Assembly: GCF_019801175.1 (NCBI RefSeq) | Contig: NZ_JAHVJR010000001.1 | Location: 1,488,001 to 1,552,000, forward strand | Reading direction: 5' to 3' | DNA length: 64,000 bases | Source of the DNA: Vannielia litorea | Lineage (GTDB): Bacteria; Pseudomonadota; Alphaproteobacteria; Rhodobacterales; Rhodobacteraceae | Shown: positions 43,711 to 53,114 of the stretch, piece after piece | How positions within the stretch are numbered: the first letter of the stretch is position 1 | Layout: the number at the start of each line of letters is the position of its first letter | Position numbers and translations under genes: made by a program | Notes under the pieces: generated by a model | Told to the model about the DNA's origin: nothing | Seen by the model: the letters and a program-made list of their open reading frames with translations, nothing else | The model's database searches: none

Positions 43711-44520
43711 CTAGTCGGCTCCGCCAAGAAGTTGGTTCATCGAGACCGACGGCTGCGAGCAGCCCGCCTTGCCAACGATCTTGGCTGGCACGCCCGCCAC
43801 GGTGCTCTCGGGCGGCACGTCGTGCAGCACGACTGAGCCCGCGGCGATGCGCGAGCAGCAGCCCACCCTGATGTTGCCGAGCACCTTGGCCCCTGCCCCT
43901 ATTAGCACGCCATCGCCGATCTTGGGGTGGCGGTCCTCATCCTCCTTGCCGGTGCCACCGAGGGTCACCGAGTGAAGGATCGAGACGTTGTCGCCAACAA
44001 CGGCGGTTTCGCCAAAGACGATGGAATGGGCGTGATCGAGGAAGATCCCTTTGCCCACACGGCAGGCCGGGTGAATATCAACCCCGAAGGTCTCCGAAAT
44101 GCGCATCTGGAAGAAATACGCCATGTCGTGGCGCCCCTGCTTCCACAGCCAGTGGCCCACGCGATAGGCTTGGATCGCCTGATAGCCCTTGAAGTACATC
44201 AGCGGCTGCAGAAACCGGTGGCAGGCCGGGTCACGCTCGTACACCGCCACAAGGTCGGCCCGTGCGGCCCGCCCAATCGCGGGATCTGCGGCATAGGCCT
44301 CATCGGCGATTTCGCGCAGGAGTTGCTCCGACATTTCGCCCGACGCCAGCTTCATCGAAATGCGGAAGGCCAGCGCCTGCTCCATGGATTTGTGGTGCAA
44401 AACGCAAGAGTGCATGAGACCGCCCAGAAGCGGCTCAAGGGTGATCGCCTCTTCCCCTTCGCGGATGATCCGGTCCCATACGGGATCGACTTCGCTCAGC
44501 TTGCTCTTGGTCTGGGCCAT
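43711..44520 (-). CDS. cysE: Serine O-acetyltransferase CysE
   Basis: A 269-residue enzyme making O-acetylserine for cysteine synthesis. The N-terminal helical domain (PVWDRIIREGEEAITLEPLLGG) is followed by left-handed beta-helix repeats. The active site lies in GVDIHPACRVGKGIFLDHAHS and IVFGETAVVGDNVSILHSVTLGGTGK. The second ATG (44520) is chosen because AAGGA is well spaced from it; the first, at 44526, is too close. In Rhodobacter capsulatus cysE also borders the end of the GTA cluster, so its place here fits conserved synteny. Confidence 0.94.
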   Translation of the reverse strand: MAQTKSKLSEVDPVWDRIIREGEEAITLEPLLGGLMHSCVLHHKSMEQALAFRISMKLASGEMSEQLLREIADEAYAADPAIGRAARADLVAVYERDPACHRFLQPLMYFKGYQAIQAYRVGHWLWKQGRHDMAYFFQMRISETFGVDIHPACRVGKGIFLDHAHSIVFGETAVVGDNVSILHSVTLGGTGKEDEDRHPKIGDGVLIGAGAKVLGNIRVGCCSRIAAGSVVLHDVPPESTVAGVPAKIVGKAGCSQPSVSMNQLLGGAD

Positions 44521-44611
44521 GGTCATGTCCTTGCGCGTGCTGTTAGCCTTCTAGCCCAGATAGGCCCGTCTGGCCAATTGCAAAGACTGATGTGGAGGAA
44601 AAGGAGCGGTG

Positions 44612-44950
44612 ATGGAGGGGGAGAGGCAACAGGCATTTCGCGCCCACCTGTTGGCACGGCTCGAAGAGCTCGCCGCTGGTGAGGCGCTGGGACGGGGTGG
44701 CAAGAAGGTGGTGGAGCTTGATCAGCAATCCGTCGGGCGGCTCAGTCGGATGGATGCGCTGCAATCGCAGGCCATGGCACAGGCCGCCAGCCGGATGCGC
44801 TTGGCCGAAGAGCGGCGCATCAAGGCCGCTCTGGTGCGCTTGGATGAGGGGGAGTTTGGCTATTGCACCGATTGCGGAGATGAGATCACTTCTGCTCGGA
44901 TGGAGCATGACCCGGCCGCGGCACTCTGCATGTCCTGTGCCCGCGGATGA
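44612..44950 (+). CDS. TraR/DksA-family zinc-finger protein
   Basis: A 112-residue protein with a DksA-type C4 zinc finger near the C-terminus (YCTDCGDEI and LCMSCARG). Before it lies a helical hairpin (QSVGRLSRMDALQSQAMAQA, then EERRIKAALVRLDEGEFG). It is shorter than DksA, like the DksA-like proteins that bind the secondary channel of RNA polymerase. AAGGAG is well placed for ATG 44612. It converges with the end of the GTA cluster, 3 nt from the last gene. Confidence 0.88.
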   Translation: MEGERQQAFRAHLLARLEELAAGEALGRGGKKVVELDQQSVGRLSRMDALQSQAMAQAASRMRLAEERRIKAALVRLDEGEFGYCTDCGDEITSARMEHDPAAALCMSCARG

Positions 44951-44953
44951 CCC

Positions 44954-45253
44954 TCAGAGCAACAGCCGCCGCCCGGTGCGAAACTGGATGACAGCATCGA
45001 GCACCATAGCCCAGCATTGCGCATAGTCGAAGTCTTCGAAGCTGCGTGCCAGACCGCGAGGCTGTCGGGCCACTGCCGCGCCCAACGTGCCGTCGCCCCA
45101 CGCCTTGTGCGCCCGTCCGGTGACTTGCCGAAACCGGTCGGCAGCTTCAGCAAATGCAATGAACCGCTCAAGCGCGCGCGGGCGTTCATGTTCGTTCAGC
45201 GGCATGAGCACACGGGCGACTTCGCAGATGTCGCTGTGATGCAGCGGGCGCAT
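44954..45253 (-). CDS. Small GTA-linked protein (DUF7742-like)
   Basis: A 99-residue helical protein (MRPLHHSDICEVARVLMPLN; EAADRFRQVTGRAHKAWGDG; a closing hydrophobic/basic helix). I recall similar short proteins (DUF7742) at the end of GTA clusters in Rhodobacterales. No function is known. It starts at the stop of the DUF2793 gene (1-nt overlap), so it belongs to the GTA transcript, and it ends 3 nt from the convergent DksA-like gene. Confidence 0.65.
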   Translation of the reverse strand: MRPLHHSDICEVARVLMPLNEHERPRALERFIAFAEAADRFRQVTGRAHKAWGDGTLGAAVARQPRGLARSFEDFDYAQCWAMVLDAVIQFRTGRRLLL

Positions 45254-45963
45254 CAGGCGGTGGGCAGATCAATGGTGTAGTAGTGCGCCGCCACACGTAT
45301 TGCGCCGCCGGCAAAGTCACCGCCGACCGCAGTCAATTTCAGTGGCGCCGCAGAGTACCAAGTGGTGGGCGAGCCGAGCAGTCCGGTGCAGTAGGAGCCT
45401 TGCCCGAGTCCAAGTCCCGAGCCGAATTGGCTTTCGGACCCGGTGATGCCGAAGCTCCAGCTCGTCAGCGTGCCGGTGATCGCCGTGATCACCCGCGCCG
45501 AGACTGCAAAGACCATCGAGTTGGCCGGCACCTGCGTCGAGGTGCTGTCGCTCGCGCCCGCAGAGATGGCGTGATCAAACTCCAGCACCTGCATCTTCGA
45601 TGCCGCGCCCGAGGGGCTGGCGGCCATGAGCGGCGGTTGCCATGCAGAGCCGTCCCATAGCGCATCGGTCGCTGTATCCATCATCCAAGCGCGCCACCCG
45701 ATTTGGGGTTCTAGAAACACCCAGCCCCCGTTGTCGCCAATGGCAATGTGTCCTGCCTGCCCGGCCCATGCGTTGACCGCGCCTGTTGGCACGAACCAGC
45801 ATTCACCGTCCACCACCACGCCCGGCGGGGTCGTGGTGCTCGCTGATTGCAGGCGCAGCTGTGCTAGCCCGTCGAGCCGCATCAGAGCGGCATTCACCGT
45901 CACGTGCTTTTGTGCCTGGCTGGCCTGCACGAGCGGCAGTTTGAGCTGCGTGGTCTCAGTCAT
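45253..45963 (-). CDS. DUF2793 protein at the end of the GTA cluster
   Basis: A 236-residue protein. The N-terminal half is a DUF2793 domain (LPLVQASQAQKHVTVNAALM; GECWFVPTGAVNAWAGQAGHIA; GWRAWMMDTATDALWDG). The rest resembles a beta-sandwich (SWSFGITGSESQFGSGLGLG). DUF2793 occurs in phage and GTA tail-associated proteins, so a surface or receptor-contact role on the particle is likely. It overlaps g15 by 8 nt and the next gene by 1 nt, which ties it to the GTA operon. Confidence 0.8.
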   Translation of the reverse strand: MTETTQLKLPLVQASQAQKHVTVNAALMRLDGLAQLRLQSASTTTPPGVVVDGECWFVPTGAVNAWAGQAGHIAIGDNGGWVFLEPQIGWRAWMMDTATDALWDGSAWQPPLMAASPSGAASKMQVLEFDHAISAGASDSTSTQVPANSMVFAVSARVITAITGTLTSWSFGITGSESQFGSGLGLGQGSYCTGLLGSPTTWYSAAPLKLTAVGGDFAGGAIRVAAHYYTIDLPTA

Positions 45964-48900
45964 GGATTTCACCCTTTCCAAAAAGTCCCGGCCCGTAGCG
46001 CTCGGAGATCTGCGCCACGTGAACTTCGAACGCCCCGGTCACGCCATCGCTGGCCTGCAGCGCAGCACCATAGGTCCAGGCAGGCGTGTCTACGGTTGCC
46101 TCTCGCACCACCACGCCGCCTTGAACCACCCGCAGGAGGTAGGCTTCGCTCGCCTCGCCAAGCGGCACCTCCGGCACGTCCCATCCGTCACCGTCAATCC
46201 GCGTTCTGCGCACCCAGCTGACAGCCAGGTCCCCTGCCCCATCACGCCGCCCGATAATGTGGACCGGCGCATAAGGCCGAAGCCCGTTGCCATCGAATGC
46301 TTCTTGCCGCTCCACGAAAGACGGATCGTCATAGGGCCGTCCAGCAGCACCGATCCGATATGTGCGCGCAAGCCTCCGCGCCCCGCTCGCCAGTTCAATC
46401 TGGGTCAGGCTGTCGTCGAGCAAGACTACTTCGCTGCCCACCGGCCACTCGGGCGGCATCAGCCCGTCCGTGCCAAGCTGGCCACGCAGCCGCAAACTAA
46501 GCTCATAGGTGCGCTCACCCACCAATTCGGCCTGCGCAAACTGGAAAATCTCCCAATTGCCAGATGAGCCGTTTCCAATTGCCACGGCGTTGCGCCCGGC
46601 TAGCACCTGCGCTTCGCTGGCAGAGGAGAGCACCCCGGCGCTCAACCGCACCCGCAAAGGCGCACCCCGGTCCCATTGGCCTGAACGCGCGGCGGCAAGC
46701 ACGCTTTTCGTCTGCCCGATCGTGGAACGTGAAGAGATCAGCCGGTTCAGCTCATAGTGTTCCCCAGCCACCGACGAATACACGGCCACAGACCCCGGCC
46801 AAGGCACCGCCGTCGCCGCGACATGCGGTGCATGCTCCACCTCCGATCCGGTCAGCAGTGGCAGATCCAAAAACAGCGGATACACCGGCAGAGGCGGCAC
46901 GAAAGGCACCAAAGCAACGGGGTCTTCGATAGCATCACTCGGCTTGTAGACCGATGGCTCGACCCTGACCGCATCGATGATCTGGCTGCCCGCCTGCTCG
47001 ACCCGGTCCACGCGATAGTCCCACACCCTGTCATCGGTCGGCAGTGTCACGACATCCCCAGCCCCGATCCCCAGCCGCGACGGCGGCAGGGCGAACCGCG
47101 CCGTATCGCGTGCTACCCGGCTCTCCGCCAGCCAACGCTCCACGATGCCCTGAGCCTCCGATTGGGTCAGCGCCAGCGGCAGTTCGGAATGCGCAACGCC
47201 ATAAGAAACCTCGTCAGGGAAGATCGCTTCCGCCGCCCGCACTTCGTAGTCCCCATTGGTCTCAACGTAGTTCAAACGGACCCGGCCCGCCGTTTCTGCC
47301 GACGGCGCGCGGATGAGGGTGATATCCGCGTCCAGATCATCCGTCACGGCAAGCGCCTCACGGTAAATCCCGTCTCGCGCCCGCCCCGTTCGGCTCGCAA
47401 AGCGCAACACGCCTTCTCGTTCCACAGCATCGAAGCCAAACGCCAGCATTAGCGGCTGCAGCGCAGCCCTCGCGCCGCCAAGATCCTCAACCGTGTATCC
47501 GCGAACCAGCCCGTATAGCGCGCCAAGATCGAGCGCATCCAACGAAACGCCCGACCGCAAGCACAATTCGGCAACCACCGTCGGCAGCGCTTCACTCGTG
47601 GCTCGCCCATTCAGCCAATGCCCCCGCGCATAATTCTCGCCATCGCTCCAGGTCTCCAGAGCGGCTGGAAAGTAGGGGAAAGGCCGCGCATCCCACGCCC
47701 ACACGTGGGCGCGCGCCATGTCCACCATCGGCCCGCCGTACTCGGCAGAGACCGGGTTGTTTTCAACCGCCTCGTAATACGCCGAGATCGCCCGGAGATA
47801 TTGCGCCTGGATCAGGTCATCCCGCGTTCCATCGGAGTAATGTGGCAACCCGCTTTCCGAGCTTTTGGCATCGAGAAACTTGTTCGGCTGGTTGGTGCCC
47901 TTGTCGATGGCCGCACAGCCCAACTCGGTAAACCAGATCGGCTTGGATTCCGGCAGCCAATCCGTCGGCGCTGACTGCCGCACCCCGCCGATCCGTTCGT
48001 GATGGGTGTTCTGCCACCAGCTCTTCAGATCCTTGTAGCGCCACACCCACGGCTCGCCATAGGCACCATCGGTGATCGGTGTGCGGATCTGGGCATCGCG
48101 GGCCGCCTGGTGGGCGTAGTACCAGTCATACCCTTCGCCCCCAGCCACACTATCCTTGAGGTAGGATAGGTCGTAGATCGCGCCCGCCGATGCATCCGCA
48201 TGATCCTCGCCATCCCGCCAGTCCGAGAGCGGCATGTAGTTATCGATCCCGACGAAGTCGATTTCCGGATCAGCCCAGAGCGGATCGAGGTGAAAGTACA
48301 CGTCACCCGTTCCATCCTGCGGATGATACCCGAAGTACTCACTCCAATCGGCGGCATAGCCGATCTTGCACCCCGCCCCCAGAATGCCGCGCAACTCAGC
48401 CGCCAGAGCCTTCATCTGGGCAACCGCAGGAAAGCCGCCTGCCCCCCTGATCTGCGTCAGGCCCCGCATCTCGGAGCCAAGGCAAAACGCCTCCACACCT
48501 CCTGCCGCCGCACACAGATGTGCGTAGTGCAGGATAAACCGGCGGAACGACCACTCTGCCGGGCCGCTGTAGTTCACCACCTTGCCGTTTACGGAAAAGT
48601 CGCTGGCCGACGCAGTGCCAAAGAAGCTGGCCACCTCCGCATCCGCCGTGGCTGTGCCATCCGGCGATCCCGCTCGTCCCGCGGCGACCGATTGGGTGAT
48701 CCGCCCGCGCCAAGGCAGCTTCGGCTGGTCGCCTGCCCCGGTCCACGGGTCAGGCAACCCATTGCCCTCCTGCTGGTCCATCAGGATGAAGGGGTAAAAG
48801 ATCACTTCCTGACCCGCCGCCTTCATCGCCGTGATCGCCTCGATCACCGCCGCGTCCGCCGGGGTGCCGCCATACACCGGCCGGTCCTCTTCATCGCGAG

Positions 48901-49888
48901 GGGTCAGCTGCGCAGCCGAGCGTGTCACACCGTTGACCCGCCAAGCCATCGGTTTGCCGTCAAACCCGGCCTGTTCGACCTTCGGCCTGATCTCGCAATT
49001 CCCACACCGCAGATCACTCCCGAACCAACTCACCACCAAGGAGACTGACCCGCAGGCGGGCAGCTCATCGTTCAGTGTCTCAAGCGAAAGCGCAAAGTCA
49101 GTCTTGCCCGTCGGGTTGTTCACATTCGCCGACTGGCTGTGCCCTTGTCCAAAGTCATAGTGCACCGGCGTTGTGGCCAGCGCATATTCCCCGGTGCCGG
49201 GCACAAGGGCCACCGCCTTCACCACCCGGCTGAGGCTGCGGGCCTCGGGCGTGTCGACCTCCTCCGTCACGGGCCGCACGACCTCGAAGGACAATTGCGG
49301 CACACGGTTTCCAAACTCCGCGAGTTGCAGGTCCTCGATCACCACGTAGGCCACGCCGCGATAGCTTGGCACGTTACCCTCGCCCTCGACGGCCTCCATC
49401 TTCGGATCCGGCAACTGATCTTCGCTGCCCGTGTACACCCGCATGTTCAGATCGGCGGGCGCAATTTCCACCCCATCGGCCCAGACACGTCCAACCCGGC
49501 TGATCTCGCCTTCGCACAACGCCACCGCGAGGCTGATCGAGTAGGAGTAGCTCCGCACCGTCGGGCCGCTCGGCGCACCCTTGCCGCCCGTGCTCTCCTC
49601 CCGCACCCTCTCCTTGAACTGCGTCGCCCAGATCACCTGCCCGCCCACGCGCATCCGCCCGTAGATCTGCCCGATCGGGGCGCCTTCACTGGCGCCGGTC
49701 ACGCGGAAGCGTTCAACCTTGCCGGTCTCAACAACCTGGCTGCCCTGCCCCATCACGCGCTGGTCGATGGCCCGGCCCAGGGTAGCCCCGACCGCCCGGC
49801 CTATAACCGCGCCCGACAGGCCCAGAAACGTGCCGCCCAGCGTGGAGCCAAGCGCGGCCCCCGCCGCCGAAAGTAAGATCGTCGCCAT
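45956..49888 (-). CDS. GTA g15, baseplate hub / host-specificity protein
   Basis: A 1310-residue protein equivalent to the last structural gene of RcGTA. The N-terminal hydrophobic stretch (LSAAGAALGSTLGGTFLGLSG) is followed by a GTA TIM-barrel-like domain (about residues 430-750: GCKIGYAADWSEYFGYHPQDG; TELGCAAIDKGTNQPNKF). A large tail-tip domain ends the protein (LPPSRLGIGAGDVVTLPTDD). It forms the hub and fibre-bearing end that meets the recipient cell, and may also degrade surface polysaccharide. It overlaps g14 by 1 nt. Confidence 0.9.
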   Translation of the reverse strand: MATILLSAAGAALGSTLGGTFLGLSGAVIGRAVGATLGRAIDQRVMGQGSQVVETGKVERFRVTGASEGAPIGQIYGRMRVGGQVIWATQFKERVREESTGGKGAPSGPTVRSYSYSISLAVALCEGEISRVGRVWADGVEIAPADLNMRVYTGSEDQLPDPKMEAVEGEGNVPSYRGVAYVVIEDLQLAEFGNRVPQLSFEVVRPVTEEVDTPEARSLSRVVKAVALVPGTGEYALATTPVHYDFGQGHSQSANVNNPTGKTDFALSLETLNDELPACGSVSLVVSWFGSDLRCGNCEIRPKVEQAGFDGKPMAWRVNGVTRSAAQLTPRDEEDRPVYGGTPADAAVIEAITAMKAAGQEVIFYPFILMDQQEGNGLPDPWTGAGDQPKLPWRGRITQSVAAGRAGSPDGTATADAEVASFFGTASASDFSVNGKVVNYSGPAEWSFRRFILHYAHLCAAAGGVEAFCLGSEMRGLTQIRGAGGFPAVAQMKALAAELRGILGAGCKIGYAADWSEYFGYHPQDGTGDVYFHLDPLWADPEIDFVGIDNYMPLSDWRDGEDHADASAGAIYDLSYLKDSVAGGEGYDWYYAHQAARDAQIRTPITDGAYGEPWVWRYKDLKSWWQNTHHERIGGVRQSAPTDWLPESKPIWFTELGCAAIDKGTNQPNKFLDAKSSESGLPHYSDGTRDDLIQAQYLRAISAYYEAVENNPVSAEYGGPMVDMARAHVWAWDARPFPYFPAALETWSDGENYARGHWLNGRATSEALPTVVAELCLRSGVSLDALDLGALYGLVRGYTVEDLGGARAALQPLMLAFGFDAVEREGVLRFASRTGRARDGIYREALAVTDDLDADITLIRAPSAETAGRVRLNYVETNGDYEVRAAEAIFPDEVSYGVAHSELPLALTQSEAQGIVERWLAESRVARDTARFALPPSRLGIGAGDVVTLPTDDRVWDYRVDRVEQAGSQIIDAVRVEPSVYKPSDAIEDPVALVPFVPPLPVYPLFLDLPLLTGSEVEHAPHVAATAVPWPGSVAVYSSVAGEHYELNRLISSRSTIGQTKSVLAAARSGQWDRGAPLRVRLSAGVLSSASEAQVLAGRNAVAIGNGSSGNWEIFQFAQAELVGERTYELSLRLRGQLGTDGLMPPEWPVGSEVVLLDDSLTQIELASGARRLARTYRIGAAGRPYDDPSFVERQEAFDGNGLRPYAPVHIIGRRDGAGDLAVSWVRRTRIDGDGWDVPEVPLGEASEAYLLRVVQGGVVVREATVDTPAWTYGAALQASDGVTGAFEVHVAQISERYGPGLFGKGEIHD

Positions 49889-50340
49889 CAGCGCCCCCCT
49901 TCGGGAAATTCAAATCGTGCCGCCACGCGCCGGGCCCAGGGCCGGGTGAACGAACTTTCCACCACCCCGTGGCCGGAATAGGCATGGATGAAACTGGCCG
50001 CCGGGCCGATCCGCGCCTGCAAACCCAGATGTTTCGCAACTGACCCTTCGCGCATCCGGAACAGCAGCACATCCCCGGGCGCTGGTAGCTCGCCCGCCGC
50101 CTTCTCCCGCAAGTGCCGCCGAGCCGCCTGCCACAGCGCTTCCTCCCGCGCGGGCTCAGACCAGTCGCGGCTATAGGCCGGCACCGCTTCGGGTTCGCCG
50201 CCGAAGAGCTCGCTCCAGATTCCACGCAGCAGGCCAAGGCAATCGCATCCAGAACCTTTGCAAGAGGCCTGATGGCGATAGGGCGTGCCGAGCCACCCGC
50301 GTGCCGCCACCACGGTCCTCGCCCCCATATCACCCGCCAT
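49888..50340 (-). CDS. GTA g14, NlpC/P60 cell-wall peptidase
   Basis: A 150-residue C40-family peptidase. The catalytic Cys is in GSGCDCLGLLRGIW (near residue 32) and the His in AAKHLGL/GSVAKHLGLQ (near 105). A third polar residue probably lies in SFIHAYSGHGVVE. In RcGTA this protein sits at the tail tip and opens peptidoglycan during DNA entry. It overlaps g13 by 11 nt and ends on the g15 start. Length is normal for GTA g14. Confidence 0.9.
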   Translation of the reverse strand: MAGDMGARTVVAARGWLGTPYRHQASCKGSGCDCLGLLRGIWSELFGGEPEAVPAYSRDWSEPAREEALWQAARRHLREKAAGELPAPGDVLLFRMREGSVAKHLGLQARIGPAASFIHAYSGHGVVESSFTRPWARRVAARFEFPEGGR

Positions 50341-51277
50341 TCTGTTGGCCCGTCAGAAGGGTCAGAATGGGTGACAAGGGCTTGGGTGCCAGGCTACCGC
50401 CATCCTTTTCGCTGCCGCCGGACTTAGGGTAACTCATCAGCCAGTCCTCGCCGGGGATGTGTGGAAAGCCCCGAAAATTCAGAAAGTTGTCAAACTTCAA
50501 CCGGCAGGTTTGGGCCCGCTTGTCACACCCCGCTTCAATCCGAACCATGTGGCCCACCGCAATCTGCGCCGGCAGCTGCTCCCACAATTCAACCTCGCGC
50601 CGCGCGTTGCTCAGACGGTCATTCTTGACCAGCCCGACAAGGCCCGCGGCCTCCCCACTCAGCACCCGCAAACGCCCCCGCTCGAACCACCGCTGGTCGA
50701 ACTCGGCCATGCCCGAAAACCGAAAGATCCTCCCGTCCTGCACCTGGTCCACCGCCACCTCGGCGCTGTAGCCGGGGGCAGACGTATCAAACCGGCACAT
50801 CCCGTCACCCAGCACCGCGCTGCACTGCGGCTGATAAACCCGCCCCTGCGGCTGGTTCAGCGCCTCCGTCAGCCCGCGCAACTCCGCCTCGAACGCCCCG
50901 TTCGCCCGGCTGACCTCGCCGATGGTCCCGCGAAACAGCATCAGCCGCGCGTCTGGATTGGCCCAGTTGACCATCCAAGCCCGCACCTCCGCGCCGTCAT
51001 AACGCCCGGCAAGAATGTCTTCCTCGGTGATCGCCTCGCTCATCAGCGCACCCAGCGCCTCTGTGTTGTCCACCGCCAGCCCCGTGCCCTGAACCAACGC
51101 CTTGGCGGTCAGCCCGGAGTTCGCCTTGAAGGCAATGCCGTCAAAGCCAAGCCCCTCATCGTGGTCGGTAAAGCCCAGCACAACACCATCGCGCCGCTCG
51201 ACCGCCCAACACCGGCAGACCGTTGTGATCCCGCCGCCCAGATGCGCACACAGCGCCGCCGCCTCCACCCCGCTCAC
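50330..51277 (-). CDS. GTA g13, DUF2163 tail protein
   Basis: A 315-residue DUF2163-family tail-tip/baseplate protein. Typical segments are TTVCRCWAVERRDGVVLGFTDHDEGL and GRVYQPQCSAVLGDGMCRFD. The C-terminal part has four conserved Cys, including RIEAGCDKRAQTCRLKFDN and FRGFPHIPGEDWL; these cysteines bind an Fe-S cluster in the RcGTA homologue as far as I recall. The GTG start overlaps the g12 stop (GTGA). It connects the tail tube to the peptidase and g15. Confidence 0.88.
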   Translation of the reverse strand: MSGVEAAALCAHLGGGITTVCRCWAVERRDGVVLGFTDHDEGLGFDGIAFKANSGLTAKALVQGTGLAVDNTEALGALMSEAITEEDILAGRYDGAEVRAWMVNWANPDARLMLFRGTIGEVSRANGAFEAELRGLTEALNQPQGRVYQPQCSAVLGDGMCRFDTSAPGYSAEVAVDQVQDGRIFRFSGMAEFDQRWFERGRLRVLSGEAAGLVGLVKNDRLSNARREVELWEQLPAQIAVGHMVRIEAGCDKRAQTCRLKFDNFLNFRGFPHIPGEDWLMSYPKSGGSEKDGGSLAPKPLSPILTLLTGQQNGG

Positions 51278-51906
51278 AGCCGCAACTCCACCACCGGGAC
51301 CGTCGGCACATCGCCCACCTTGAAGCTGGCGACCGAGGTTTGAATCCGGTCGGTGTCAAATCGCACAGGCACATCGAACTCAAAGCCCGCCGTCACCGCG
51401 AAGCCGATCGACGGCGCATCCTCGAATGTGATCATTCCGGTCGTCGTCTCGACCTCGAAGTGAACCCCCTGCTGGTAAAACGTGCCCTCGATCCCCGCCG
51501 TGACCGAGCCGAAGACCGGCTTGGTGATCGGCCGGGTGTAGCTGGCCTCGCCCGAGCGATAGGTCTTCGAAAGCTGAAAGCTCTTCGTCACCCCGTCGCC
51601 GGTGCCGATCACCTCGTCCTGCCAGCCCGGTGTGCCACTGGCCGCACCGGTCTTGAAGTCCGACCAATCCTTCCAGCGAAACCCGTGGAGTTGCCCACGC
51701 CGCGCCTCGAAGAAGGCCAGCAGCACCTCCACGTCATCGAGCGAGCGCATGCCCAGCCCCGCGTCATAGCGCCTGCGCGAATGTGCCCAGGGCGTGTTGC
51801 GCTCCTCGAAGCCGTTGGCCAGCGTCACGATCTCCGTTCGCCGCTCCGGCCCGCCCACCGAGCCAAAGCTCAGGCTGGCCGGAAACCGCACCTCGTGAAA
51901 TCCCAT
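51274..51906 (-). CDS. GTA g12, DUF2460 distal tail protein
   Basis: A 210-residue protein of the DUF2460/TIGR02217 family. Its N-terminus MGFHEVRFPASLSFGSVGGP and the segment FEARRGQLHGFRWKDWSDFKT are family signatures. It forms the distal tail ring at the end of the tube. ATG 51906 is chosen; the frame to 51936 adds a tail without similarity. It is followed by g13 with a 4-nt overlap. Confidence 0.9.
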   Translation of the reverse strand: MGFHEVRFPASLSFGSVGGPERRTEIVTLANGFEERNTPWAHSRRRYDAGLGMRSLDDVEVLLAFFEARRGQLHGFRWKDWSDFKTGAASGTPGWQDEVIGTGDGVTKSFQLSKTYRSGEASYTRPITKPVFGSVTAGIEGTFYQQGVHFEVETTTGMITFEDAPSIGFAVTAGFEFDVPVRFDTDRIQTSVASFKVGDVPTVPVVELRL

Positions 51907-51942
51907 GTCCGATCCTTCCAATTGCTGCTCTTGCAATCCGCC

Positions 51943-52605
51943 TCAGCGATTGCGATGGCCCTGCGCCAGCACCCGGCTCATCTGCGCCGCCACCTGCGCC
52001 CGGCTCCGCTCGAAGCCCTTCACATCCGGCGTCGAGATGTTCATCACCACGTTGATCGGTCGGCCCCCGCCCTGCGTCTTCACGCCCAGCGAGCCATCTG
52101 CCCCGCGCGACAGCGGCATGATCGCCTCCGGCCCCGCCTCCCCCATCAGCCCGCGCCCGCCGCGCATCGGGAAATACGTGGGCGATGAGACGACCCCGCC
52201 CTTGGCAAAGGGCTGCACCCGCCCCTGGCTGAAAGCCCCGCCCTTCTCGAAGGCGAGCCCCCCGGTGATGAAATTCTCAATCCCAGTGCCGATCAGCCCC
52301 CCGAAGTGATCGGTGATCGGCTTCATCGCGGCATTGTAAGTGGCATTGATCATCGCCTCCGCGACGGTCCGCAGCGCCTCCGACAGGCGCATGCCGTCAA
52401 ACACGAGCCCGTCGAAAGCCTTGCGCAGGCCCCGCCCGATCTGGCTGGAAAGCTGGCCCACATTGGCCTGCGTCACCGTCAAGCTGGCCTGCATCCGCAG
52501 CAGCTCGGCATCGAAGGCCGCCACCATCTGCGCCGCACCGCCAAAGGCGCTTTCCAGCGCATCAACCTGCGTTTCGAGGGCCTCGGCCTCGTCGAAATCT
52601 GCCAT
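51943..52605 (-). CDS. GTA g11, tail tape measure protein
   Basis: A 220-residue short tape measure protein. The N-terminal coiled coil (ALETQVDALESAFGGAAQMV) is followed by helical hydrophobic segments and a Gly-rich region with FEKGGAFSQGRVQPFAKGGVV and RGLMGEAGPEAIMPLSRGADG, which are typical of phage tape measure C-termini. Its short length fits the short GTA tail. It starts 2 nt after the small chaperone gene. Confidence 0.88.
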   Translation of the reverse strand: MADFDEAEALETQVDALESAFGGAAQMVAAFDAELLRMQASLTVTQANVGQLSSQIGRGLRKAFDGLVFDGMRLSEALRTVAEAMINATYNAAMKPITDHFGGLIGTGIENFITGGLAFEKGGAFSQGRVQPFAKGGVVSSPTYFPMRGGRGLMGEAGPEAIMPLSRGADGSLGVKTQGGGRPINVVMNISTPDVKGFERSRAQVAAQMSRVLAQGHRNR

Positions 52606-52607
52606 CT

Positions 52608-52790
52608 TCAGTCCCTCTGCTTGTCAGGAAAGGCGGCGGAAAGCTCCGCCATCCGGGCGCGCGTAAGCGGCGGAGCTGCCTGCTCCAGCCCGAGCATCAC
52701 CATCAGTTCCACCGGGGTGAGCGCCCAGAACTCCGCAGGCCTCAGCCGCAACTCCAGAAGCCCCCGGCGGAGCAGGCCCGCCCAGTCCAT
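52608..52790 (-). CDS. GTA g10.1, small tail assembly chaperone
   Basis: A 60-residue protein (MDWAGLLRRGLLELRLRPAE; FWALTPVELMVMLGLE) matching the rcc01693/TAC_2-like small chaperone found between g10 and g11 in GTA clusters. It probably helps load the tape measure protein with g10. It begins 1 nt after the g10 stop; phage tail chaperone pairs often use frameshifting, but here the two frames are separate genes. Confidence 0.8.
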   Translation of the reverse strand: MDWAGLLRRGLLELRLRPAEFWALTPVELMVMLGLEQAAPPLTRARMAELSAAFPDKQRD

Positions 52791-52791
52791 C

Positions 52792-53112
52792 TCAGGCGCC
52801 CTTAGGCAGGGCGAAGGCCCGGGCCAGCAATTCGGCCGCAACCCGGGCCGCCTCCACCGGACCACCGCCGATCTCAACTGTCAGCAGGTCCGCCCCCCGG
52901 CCCTGCCAGCCTCCGCCGCGCAGCCCGGCGACCAGCAGCGCCAGCACATCGCGGGTGCTGAACCGTCCGCCCTCGAAGCGTTCGACCAACTCCATCAGCG
53001 TGCCGGTCTCCAGCGCCGCCTCCAGCTCGGCCAAGGCACCCAGCGTCAACTTGCAGCGGTGCTCGGCGCCATCCAGCACCAGCACGGCTTCTCCTGCCCA
53101 AGGGTTGGCCAT
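52792..53112 (-). CDS. GTA g10, tail assembly chaperone
   Basis: A 106-residue protein of the GTA_gp10/Phage_TAC_11 family (EHRCKLTLGALAELEAALET; RFEGGRFSTRDVLALLVAGL). It acts during tail assembly and is not expected in the mature particle. It lies 2 nt after g9 and 1 nt before the small chaperone. Confidence 0.87.
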   Translation of the reverse strand: MANPWAGEAVLVLDGAEHRCKLTLGALAELEAALETGTLMELVERFEGGRFSTRDVLALLVAGLRGGGWQGRGADLLTVEIGGGPVEAARVAAELLARAFALPKGA

Positions 53113-53114
53113 GC

